Shown: one piece after another, positions 1-6,481 of the stretch
Layout of the letters: the number at the start of each line of letters is the position of its first letter
How positions within the stretch are numbered: the stretch's first letter is position 1
Origin: DASQEH01 sp035633755
GTDB lineage: Bacteria; Actinomycetota; Actinomycetes; Propionibacteriales; Nocardioidaceae
Direction of reading: 5' to 3'
NCBI GenBank assembly: GCA_035633755.1
Contig: DASQEH010000013.1
Location: 24,277-88,276 of the forward strand
DNA: 64,000 nucleotides
Notes under the pieces: model-generated
What the model was told of the DNA's origin: nothing
Database searches by the model: none
Seen by the model: the letters and a program-made list of their open reading frames with translations, nothing else
Made by a program: the position numbers and the translations under genes

Positions 1-2
1 GT

Positions 3-248
3 GTCCACGGACTTCGAGCGATCTCGGAGCGCGTGTCTGCTCTCGCCGAGGGTGTTGCCACGGCCGAGGATCTTCGGCTGCTCGACCGATGGGCCACGCT
101 GGTGTCCGGTCGGGGAGCGTGTGGGCACCCGGACGGCGTCGTGCGATTCGTCAGCACGCTGCTGGCGTCACATCCCGAAGAGGTGGCGGCCCACCGCAAC
201 GGGCCGTGTGGCCGCCGCCTCCTGCACCTGCTCCCCCTTGGAGGATGA
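3..248 (+). CDS. NuoF-like NADH-binding/Fe-S protein, C-terminal fragment
   Basis: This is the 3' end of a gene that begins before the window; the frame is open from base 3 to the TGA at 246-248. The visible 81 residues include ACGHPDGVVRF, which resembles the end of the Fe-S-binding region of NuoF/HoxF-like flavoproteins that pass electrons from NAD(P)H to a small ferredoxin. A ferredoxin gene starts 4 bp downstream, consistent with an electron-transfer pair. The flavin and NADH domains are outside the window, so the family call rests on the C-terminal signature and context only. Confidence 0.55.
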   Translation, partial: VHGLRAISERVSALAEGVATAEDLRLLDRWATLVSGRGACGHPDGVVRFVSTLLASHPEEVAAHRNGPCGRRLLHLLPLGG

Positions 249-252
249 TCGA

Positions 253-453
253 ATGTCCACCCGCATCGTCGTCGATTGGACGCGTTGTGACGCGCATGGG
301 CTTTGCGCCGAGCTTCTGCCCGAGGTGGTAGAGCTCGACGACTGGGGTTATCCCGTTCTCGCCGACGGCGGGCGCGTCGCTGACGACCTGCGCGTGCACG
401 CTCTGCATGCCGTCAGCGTCTGCCCCCAGCTGGCCTTGGTGCTGAAGAAGTGA
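253..453 (+). CDS. Small 3Fe-4S ferredoxin
   Basis: A 66-residue ferredoxin. The cluster ligands are Cys12 and Cys18 (CDAHGLC) and Cys57 followed by Pro58 (VCPQ). The second cysteine of the usual CxxCxxC is replaced (Ala14/His15), the pattern seen in 3Fe-4S or alternatively ligated ferredoxins such as those serving P450s in actinobacteria. It follows the NuoF-like fragment by 4 bp and is probably cotranscribed, acting as its soluble electron acceptor or donor. The start ATG at 253 lies close behind a GGAGGATGATCG stretch that can act as ribosome-binding site. The physiological partner is unknown. Confidence 0.85.
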   Translation: MSTRIVVDWTRCDAHGLCAELLPEVVELDDWGYPVLADGGRVADDLRVHALHAVSVCPQLALVLKK

Positions 454-611
454 GGTCGGCTCGCTCGCTCGAACGGAAACGGCCTGATAACGACGCACAC
501 AGGCCAATTGACTGTGCGTGATGATCTGGCAGGCTTGACAGTCCGAGTTTGTGGCGACCGTGGAACCGATCCGGACGTCGCACAGTCCTCCCGTACCGTA
601 GGAGTCAACGA

Positions 612-1595
612 GTGACACTTCAGCGAAAGCTTCCCACCCGACGCCCCCTTCGCGGGGCTGTCCTCACGCTCGCAGCCGCACTGTCGGTGACCATTGCCGG
701 GCAATCCATGGCGCTGTCCGCCGTGGACACGTATGCCGACTCGGCGCACTCCCGAGCAGAGGCGACCTGGTCTGGATGGTCAGAGGTCCCCAGCGCCGGC
801 GCGACCCACGATGCTCCGGCTGCGGCCAAGTATCGCGGTAAGCAGTTCCTCTTCGTCAGGGGTACGGACGACAGGATCTACGTCAACCGCCTCTCAGACG
901 GCAGCTGGTCAGGCTGGTCCCTCGTCCCGGGTGACGGGGCAACGCTGGCGGCGCCGACGGCGACGGCTTACAACGGCAAGCTCCATCTCTTCGTCCGCGG
1001 CACCGACAGCAAGCTCTACACCAACCGCCTGTCCGACGGGACCTGGTCAGGCTGGACGGAGGTCCCCGGTGGCGGCTCCACCCCATCAGCGCCTGCCGCG
1101 ACCGTGTACCGCGATGTCCTGCGCTTGTTCGTCCGCGGCACCGGCAACGACAGGATCTACGTCAACCGGCTGACAGAAGGCGACTGGTCGGGCTGGGCAG
1201 AGGTCCCCGGTAACGGCTTGACTCCGTCAGCACCGACCGCAACCACGCTCGACGGCGACCTGCATCTGTTCGTCCGGGGCACCGATGACCTCATCTACAC
1301 GAACCGGCTGTCGAACGGCACCTGGTCAAACTGGTCCGTCGTCCCGGGTGGCGGAGTTACGAAAGACGCTCCTGAAGCCCTCACTTACCGCGGCAGACTG
1401 GTCTTGTTGGTTCGGGGCACCGACAACCAGATCTACATCAACCGGCGCCTGGAAGGCGGCTGGTCAGGTTGGTCTGTCGTCCCGGGTGGCGGCGCCACGC
1501 TGTCCGCGCCGACAGCAACCGCCCAAGACGGCAAGCTTCGCGTCTTCGTCCGCGGCACCGACGACAAGATCTACGTCAACCGGCTGTCGCGTTGA
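612..1595 (+). CDS. Secreted six-repeat PLL-type beta-propeller lectin
   Basis: A 327-residue secreted protein. Residues 1-40 are a Sec signal peptide: an Arg-rich start, then a hydrophobic AAALSVTIAG core ending near ALSA. From residue 53 to the end there are six tandem repeats of 46-47 residues, each with WSGW, a VPG.G.T...AP.A segment, and FVRGTD..IY.NRLS. This is the repeat type of the PLL/PHL lectins (DUF346-like), which fold as beta-propellers, usually seven-bladed, and bind fucosylated or O-methylated glycans. The GTG start at 612 is preceded by GGAG; the frame stays open upstream to 549, but that extension would precede the signal peptide. The carbohydrate ligand is unknown. It converges on a sulfotransferase gene. 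Confidence 0.75.
   Translation: MTLQRKLPTRRPLRGAVLTLAAALSVTIAGQSMALSAVDTYADSAHSRAEATWSGWSEVPSAGATHDAPAAAKYRGKQFLFVRGTDDRIYVNRLSDGSWSGWSLVPGDGATLAAPTATAYNGKLHLFVRGTDSKLYTNRLSDGTWSGWTEVPGGGSTPSAPAATVYRDVLRLFVRGTGNDRIYVNRLTEGDWSGWAEVPGNGLTPSAPTATTLDGDLHLFVRGTDDLIYTNRLSNGTWSNWSVVPGGGVTKDAPEALTYRGRLVLLVRGTDNQIYINRRLEGGWSGWSVVPGGGATLSAPTATAQDGKLRVFVRGTDDKIYVNRLSR
768..1595 (+). repeat. Six tandem ~138-bp coding repeats of the lectin
   Basis: Six direct repeats, five of 138 bp and one (the third) of 141 bp, each starting at a TGG codon of WSGW/WSNW. Their DNA similarity is high enough to show internal duplication, with recurring stretches such as TTCGTCCGCGGCACCG. All units are in frame. Confidence 0.85.
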
Positions 1596-1697
1596 TGTAG
1601 CTCGGCGGGGAGGGTGCGGCCAAGGGCTCAACGAGGGCCATCTCGGTCGCACCCCCCGCGTCGGGACTGCCAGCGGAATGGCCCACAGAACCTCGCC

Positions 1698-1755
1698 AGG
1701 ATGGCCGGTCAAGAGCTGGCTGGCCGGTCGAGCGAGGGAAGGATGGCCGGTCAAG
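1698..1755 (+). repeat. Short intergenic direct repeat
   Basis: AGGATGGCCGGTCAAG occurs at 1698-1713 and again exactly at 1740-1755, a 42-bp period. A degenerate third copy, CTGGCCGGTCGAG, lies between them. The repeat sits in the 182-bp space between the lectin gene and the convergent sulfotransferase gene. No clear terminator stem was seen there, and function is unknown. Confidence 0.7.
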
Positions 1756-1777
1756 CTGACCACCCTCACGCTCACTA

Positions 1778-2641
1778 CTACCAGGTGACGTCGAAGCCCA
1801 TCTTCGAGAGCTGCGCCGCATCGTCCTGGAAATACTCCCTAAGCCTCTGCTTGGTGCTCGGAGCGAGGGTAGTGCCGGCTGACGTGGCGAGCACATTGGA
1901 GTTAGCCCGCTTCTGGACTTCCACCGTGGGCAGGCCCAACCAGGTCACCACATCCGAGACAACCGTTCCAGGGTCGCGAAGGTAGGCCTCGCTCTTGACC
2001 ACCATGAGTTGTTCGCGTGACACATGCTCGAGCCATCTCTCGAGCTGTACTGCGTAGAGACCACGACTCTTGTACGAGAAGGACCGGTGGAGCGACTCCC
2101 CTTCGGGACTTTCGATCCCTAGCCGCTCAGCTTCCGCCAGCCTGGCGTCCTCGGCGTCAAGCGCATCTTCGAAGCTCAGGGTCTCGACCCCGAGGTGCTT
2201 GCTGTGCAGGTAGTGCGAGAAGGCGCGTGCGGTCGGCTCACGCAGCAGCACGAGGAACTTCGCCTCGGGAAGCAGAGTCGCGACACGTCGTGGCACGTAC
2301 GGCTGGAACAGGTAATAGGGGCTCGACTCAAAGGTCTGCTGACCGGGCTGCAGATAAGGGAAGTGAGCGCGGTACCACGATTCGCCTCGGTCGTAGTGAG
2401 TCGTGAAGAACTGGACCTCCTTCGCCAGCGGCTTGGCGATGAGTCGGTGCTCACACAGGTGCTGGTGGAGCGACGTCGTCCCGGCTCGCTGAGCGCCCAA
2501 CATGAGAAAGTTGGGGAGAGGTCGGTCAGTGCCGAACAGAGAGCGGCGTGAGGCTCGCGCTGAGCAGACGGCGTCCCTGGTGAGATTCAGCAGTCGATCC
2601 TGTCGGCGCAGGGCCGGCAACAACTCGGTAACGGTCTTCAT
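1778..2641 (-). CDS. Sulfotransferase-family protein (PAPS-dependent)
   Basis: A 287-residue sulfotransferase-domain protein predicted to move sulfate from PAPS to a hydroxyl or amine of a glycan or small molecule. The 5'-phosphosulfate-binding loop is MLGAQRAGTTS (residues 47-57). The 3'-phosphate-binding segment is LLREPTARAFSHY, as in heparan-sulfate-type sulfotransferases. No signal peptide is visible, so it is likely cytosolic. I chose the ATG at 2641 because a purine-rich GCAGGGGCC stretch precedes it; the frame stays open to 2731. Its neighbour is a secreted lectin, so a role in modifying surface glycans is possible but unproven. The acceptor cannot be read from sequence. Confidence 0.85.
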   Translation of the reverse strand: MKTVTELLPALRRQDRLLNLTRDAVCSARASRRSLFGTDRPLPNFLMLGAQRAGTTSLHQHLCEHRLIAKPLAKEVQFFTTHYDRGESWYRAHFPYLQPGQQTFESSPYYLFQPYVPRRVATLLPEAKFLVLLREPTARAFSHYLHSKHLGVETLSFEDALDAEDARLAEAERLGIESPEGESLHRSFSYKSRGLYAVQLERWLEHVSREQLMVVKSEAYLRDPGTVVSDVVTWLGLPTVEVQKRANSNVLATSAGTTLAPSTKQRLREYFQDDAAQLSKMGFDVTW

Positions 2642-2811
2642 GGCCCCTGCTCGCCTTCCACGTGTCAAAGACACCTGTCCAACCCCCAAGGACCCCGTCG
2701 GTCGGTCACACCATATGGCATAGCGAGCCATCGGTCCAGCGATCGAGGAGGCCGCCGGACGGCGAAGCGATCAAGAACGCCGTCAGATGGCAATGGTGTC
2801 CCTCCCCTCGA

Positions 2812-2839
2812 TGACAGCCGTTGCACGCGACTGTAAGGT
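2812..2839 (+). promoter_or_regulatory. Candidate promoter of the iron-uptake operon
   Basis: TGACAG (2812-2817) and TAAGGT (2834-2839) are separated by 16 bp and match the pattern of an actinobacterial housekeeping promoter. The -10 element lies inside the iron box, which fits repression by blocking RNA polymerase. Confidence 0.5.
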
Positions 2840-2852
2840 TAGGCATACCTAA
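2834..2852. promoter_or_regulatory. DtxR/IdeR-type iron box
   Basis: TAAGGTTAGGCATACCTAA matches the known DtxR/IdeR consensus TTAGGTTAGGCTAACCTAA at 16 of 19 positions. It lies 20 bp upstream of the start codon of the iron-binding lipoprotein gene. Expected behaviour, from family knowledge: repression of the operon when Fe2+ (or Mn2+, if the regulator is MntR-like) is abundant. Confidence 0.85.
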
Positions 2853-2871
2853 CTATCACCGAAGGACTGTC

Positions 2872-3879
2872 ATGCGTCGAAGGCGATTGTGGCTCGCGGC
2901 CGCGGCGACCCTTGCTCTGCCCGTGCTCGGTGCGTGCAGCTCCGACGATGAGCCCTCCCTGGTCGTGTACAACGCCCAACATGAGGAGCTCATCGACATC
3001 GTGGCGGAGGCCTTCACGGAGGAGACGGGCATCGAGGTGGAGCTTCGCAACGGCTCCGATCTGGAGCTCGCGAACCAGCTCGTCGAGGAGGGGGACGCTT
3101 CTCCGGCCGACGTGTTCTTGACGGAGAACTCCCCGGCGATGACGTTGGTGGACAGCGAAGACATGTTCGCGAAGCTCGACAAGGCGACGCTCGATCTCGT
3201 TCCCGACCAGTACCGGCCGACCGATGGGCAATGGACGGGTTTTGCCGCTCGGTCGACCGTGCTGGTGTACAACACCGACCAGCTGGACGAGAGCGAGCTC
3301 CCGGCGTCGATCATGGAACTCGCCGAGCCGGAATGGCGTGACCGTATCGCCTTCTCGCCGACCGGGGCGGATTTCCAGGCCATCGTGAGCGCCGTTCTCG
3401 CCCTCGAGGGCGAACCAGCGACGCGGGAGTGGTTGGCCGGGCTCAAGGCGAACGGGGCCGTGTACGACGGCAACAACGTGGTGCTCGAATCGGTGAACGC
3501 CGGCGAGATCCCTGCGGGCGTCATCTACCACTACTACTGGTACCGGGACCAGGAAGAGAGCGGCGACAACAGCGACAGCTCCCAGCTCCACTTCTTCGGC
3601 GACCAGGACCCGGGTGCGTTCGTCAGCGTCTCGGGAGCGGGAGTACTGCAGTCCTCCGACGACGCGTCAGACGCTCAGAAGTTCGTGGAGTACCTCGTCA
3701 GCGAACAGGGTCAGCAGGTCATAGCCGACAGTTACGCCCTGGAGTACACGCTCAACCCTGACGTGAACCTTGGTCGCGGGGTGAGAGGGCTCTCCGAGCT
3801 GGAGCCCCCCAAGGTCGACGTGTCCGATCTCAACGGGCCTCAAGTCGTGTCCTTGATGCAGGAAGCCGGCTTCCTCTGA
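2872..3879 (+). CDS. fbpA: Iron(III) ABC transporter substrate-binding lipoprotein
   Basis: A 335-residue extracellular solute-binding lipoprotein. The signal peptide (residues 1-21) ends in the lipobox LGAC, with Cys22 as the lipid anchor. The mature part has the FbpA/Fut-type fold signature: VVYNAQHEEL at the N terminus, ending in the PDVNLGRGVRGLSELEPP region. Conserved tyrosines (HYYWYRDQE) are plausible iron ligands. It binds ferric iron outside the cell and hands it to the permease encoded next. The ATG at 2872 has a GAAGGA ribosome-binding site; a frame-open extension upstream would run through the iron box and is rejected. First gene of a four-gene operon. Confidence 0.9.
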   Translation: MRRRRLWLAAAATLALPVLGACSSDDEPSLVVYNAQHEELIDIVAEAFTEETGIEVELRNGSDLELANQLVEEGDASPADVFLTENSPAMTLVDSEDMFAKLDKATLDLVPDQYRPTDGQWTGFAARSTVLVYNTDQLDESELPASIMELAEPEWRDRIAFSPTGADFQAIVSAVLALEGEPATREWLAGLKANGAVYDGNNVVLESVNAGEIPAGVIYHYYWYRDQEESGDNSDSSQLHFFGDQDPGAFVSVSGAGVLQSSDDASDAQKFVEYLVSEQGQQVIADSYALEYTLNPDVNLGRGVRGLSELEPPKVDVSDLNGPQVVSLMQEAGFL

Positions 3880-3974
3880 GCGCGCACACGCAAGCCGGCT
3901 ACCTGCATGGCCGCACCCAGTGGTGGAGGCCCCCGCCACTGGTCCTCGTCCTTGCCTCCGCCGCGGTAGCTGGG

Positions 3975-5444
3975 TTGGCGTTGCTACCCCTGGGCTACGT
4001 CTTGTGGTACGCCGCGTCACTCGGTCCGGGAGAGCTGCAGGACCTCCTCATTCGTCCCCGTATCGGGGAACTGCTCGCAAATACGCTCGGTCTGCTGGTT
4101 GGAGTGATGGCAGCCAGCGTCGCACTAGGGACGGCATGCGCCTGGCTGGTCGAACGCACCGACGTCCCGTTCAAGTCCATGTGGCATGTGCTCTTCGCGG
4201 CGCCGCTGGCGGTTCCCGCGTTCGTCAACAGCTATGGCTGGGTGTCACTCACTCATTCCGTGCAGAGCTACCTCGGCGCGGTGCTCATCGTCACCCTCTC
4301 GTACTTCCCGTTGGTGTATCTGCCGATGGTCGCCGCCCTGCGTGGCCTCGACCCGGCGCACGAGGAGGTCGCCTACTCCCTGGGACGGTCCCGGCTTTCC
4401 GTCTTTCGGTCGGTCGTGCTGCCGGGCGCTCGGCCCGCGCTGCTGGGCGGCGCCCTGCTGGTGGGACTGCATGTGCTTGCCGAGTTCGGCGCCTTGCAGA
4501 TGTTGCGGTTCCCCACGTTCACCACCGCGATCTACGACCACTACAGGTCAGCCTTCAACAGCGCACCCGCCAATGTCTTGGCCTGTGTGCTGGTTCTTGG
4601 GTGCCTGGTGCTGCTGATGGCGGAGCTGCGAATGCGCGGCGAGATCGCCCTGTGGCGAGTGGGGCGGGGAAGCGCTCGGCCCATCGAGCCGATGACCCTG
4701 GGCAGGGCGAAGCCGCTGGCTCTGGCCGGCATGAGTGCCGTGGTCGTGGTGGCGTTGGGGGTTCCGCTGGCCAGTCTTACTCGCTGGCTCGTGGTCGGAT
4801 CGTCTACGGCGTTCCCGGTCGGTGAGCTCGCTGCCGCCGCCGCGACCACCCTTGGATTGGCTCTCGGCGCTGCCCTCCTCGCGACAGCGATGGCGCTTCC
4901 CGTCGCGTGGCTGGCCGTACGGCACCGCGGCGTCCTGGCGAACGTGATCGAACGGTGCACCTTCGCCGCACACGCCCTACCGGGAATCGTCGTCGCGCTG
5001 GCGCTGGTGGCGATCTCCATCCGCACCGTACGTCCGCTGTACCAGACGCTCCCTCTACTCCTGATCGGGTACGCCATCTTGTTCCTCCCCCGGGCTCTGG
5101 TCAGCATCCGCGGCAGTCTCTCGCAAGCCCCGCCGCTGCTGGACGACGTCGCACGCAGTCTCGGGAGCGGACGCATCAAGGCCTTCTGGCGCGTCACGAT
5201 GCCGCTGATCGGCCCCGGAGTGGGCGCTGGAGCCGCTCTCGTCTTTCTGGCCGTGTCCACGGAGCTGACCGCGACGCTGCTCCTTGCGCCGCTTGGCACG
5301 TCGACGTTGGCGACGGAGTTCTGGTCGGACTCGTCGTCGGTGCGGTATGGCGCGGCAGCGCCGTATGCCCTCCTCCTCATCCTCATCTCGATGCCGGCGA
5401 CCTACCTCTTGAGTCGCCAGACCCGTGGCAGTGACACCCGATGA
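3975..5444 (+). CDS. fbpB: Iron ABC transporter permease, fused two-domain type
   Basis: The inner-membrane permease of the iron importer, with two fused CysW/FbpB-like domains of about six transmembrane helices each. Both ATPase-contacting EAA-type loops are present: EEVAYSLGRSRLSVFRSVVLPGA, and later LLDDVARSLGSGRIKAFWRVTMP. From the TTG at 3975 it encodes 489 residues, but that start cuts into the first helix. The same frame is open back to a CTG at 3876 that overlaps the stop of the preceding gene. It encodes RTQWWRPPP followed by a hydrophobic stretch, a typical N terminus. No ATG, GTG or other TTG exists in that stretch, so the true start is probably non-canonical. The 3' end overlaps the ATPase gene by 4 bp. 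Confidence 0.88.
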   Translation: MALLPLGYVLWYAASLGPGELQDLLIRPRIGELLANTLGLLVGVMAASVALGTACAWLVERTDVPFKSMWHVLFAAPLAVPAFVNSYGWVSLTHSVQSYLGAVLIVTLSYFPLVYLPMVAALRGLDPAHEEVAYSLGRSRLSVFRSVVLPGARPALLGGALLVGLHVLAEFGALQMLRFPTFTTAIYDHYRSAFNSAPANVLACVLVLGCLVLLMAELRMRGEIALWRVGRGSARPIEPMTLGRAKPLALAGMSAVVVVALGVPLASLTRWLVVGSSTAFPVGELAAAAATTLGLALGAALLATAMALPVAWLAVRHRGVLANVIERCTFAAHALPGIVVALALVAISIRTVRPLYQTLPLLLIGYAILFLPRALVSIRGSLSQAPPLLDDVARSLGSGRIKAFWRVTMPLIGPGVGAGAALVFLAVSTELTATLLLAPLGTSTLATEFWSDSSSVRYGAAAPYALLLILISMPATYLLSRQTRGSDTR

Positions 5445-6481
5445 GTCAGGTGACGCTCGCAGGCATCCGAAAGTCGTTCGGTGCGCGCTCGGTGCTCAAG
5501 GGATGCGACCTGAACGTCGCCAACGGAGAGATCATGGCGGTGCTGGGGCCGTCGGGCTGCGGCAAGACGACGATGCTGCGAATCGTGGCCGGTTTCCTCG
5601 ACCCTGACGCCGGAACCCTCTCGTTCGACGGCACGACCGTGGCGGGACCGCGCCAATCGGTGTCACCGCAGCGCCGTCAGGTGGGCTATGTACCGCAAGA
5701 GGGTGCCCTGTTCCCCCATCTCAACGTCCGGGCGAACATCCTGTTCGGGCTGCCGCGCAAGGAGCGGACCGAGTCGCGGTTCCGGGAGATGCTCGATCTT
5801 GCTGACCTGTCGCCGGACGTCGGCAGCGCCTACCCCCATGAGCTGTCTGGAGGACAGCAGCAACGAGTGGCACTCGCGCGAGCTCTCGCGCCGCGACCTC
5901 GCGTCGTTCTTCTGGACGAGCCCTTCTCGTCGTTGGACGCGTCGCTGCGCGTGAGCACTGGTCGAGCAGTCGCCCGGGTGCTCCGTGCAGCGGGCACGAC
6001 GGCCATCCTCGTGACGCACGACCAGGGCGAGGCCTTGTCGCTCGCAGACCGCGTGGCGGTCATGCGTGATGGCCGCATCGTGCAGGTCAGTGAGCCGGTG
6101 GAGCTCTACCGCCGTCCCGTCGATGTCGAGGTGGCCACCTCGGTGGGAGGGGTCGTTGCGCTGCCCGCTCTCGTGGGGGGCGGGTGCGCACGGTGTGTTC
6201 TGGGCGAGTTGCAGGTCAAGGCCGGTTCTCATCACGACAGTGCCGTCACGGTGCTGGTGCGACCAGAGCAGATCCGCCTGGTCGAGGCGGCGCCCGGCCG
6301 GTTGGAGGCCCAGGTCGCCGCAGTCGACTTCTTCGGCCCGTACGCGACGGTGCGACTTCGGGTGCGTGCCGGTGCGGGAGATGACATCGAGGTGGTGGCT
6401 CGCGTGCCGGGGAACGAACTCCCACAGGTGGGGGAGCTCGTGGGCGTGTGCGTGGACGGCTGTGTGGAGGTGTCGACATGA
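5441..6481 (+). CDS. fbpC: Iron ABC transporter ATP-binding protein
   Basis: A 346-residue ABC ATPase that powers the iron permease. Walker A is GPSGCGKTT (36-44), the signature is LSGGQQQR, Walker B is VVLLDEPFSSLD, and the H-loop is LVTHDQGE. The C-terminal third is a TOBE-like regulatory domain (LVRPEQIRL). Its ATG overlaps the permease stop (ATGA), and its own stop overlaps the start of the next gene in the same way, so the three are translationally coupled. Confidence 0.92.
   Translation: MSQVTLAGIRKSFGARSVLKGCDLNVANGEIMAVLGPSGCGKTTMLRIVAGFLDPDAGTLSFDGTTVAGPRQSVSPQRRQVGYVPQEGALFPHLNVRANILFGLPRKERTESRFREMLDLADLSPDVGSAYPHELSGGQQQRVALARALAPRPRVVLLDEPFSSLDASLRVSTGRAVARVLRAAGTTAILVTHDQGEALSLADRVAVMRDGRIVQVSEPVELYRRPVDVEVATSVGGVVALPALVGGGCARCVLGELQVKAGSHHDSAVTVLVRPEQIRLVEAAPGRLEAQVAAVDFFGPYATVRLRVRAGAGDDIEVVARVPGNELPQVGELVGVCVDGCVEVST

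Noticed and set aside
1..453. A 150-codon frame spanning the NuoF-like end and the ferredoxin
   Set aside because: The ferredoxin begins at 253; the upstream part is a different frame from the NuoF-like sequence.
768..1595. Regular 138-bp spacing as a possible CRISPR-like array
   Set aside because: The repeats are in frame, encode a clear PLL-type propeller motif and have no unique spacers.
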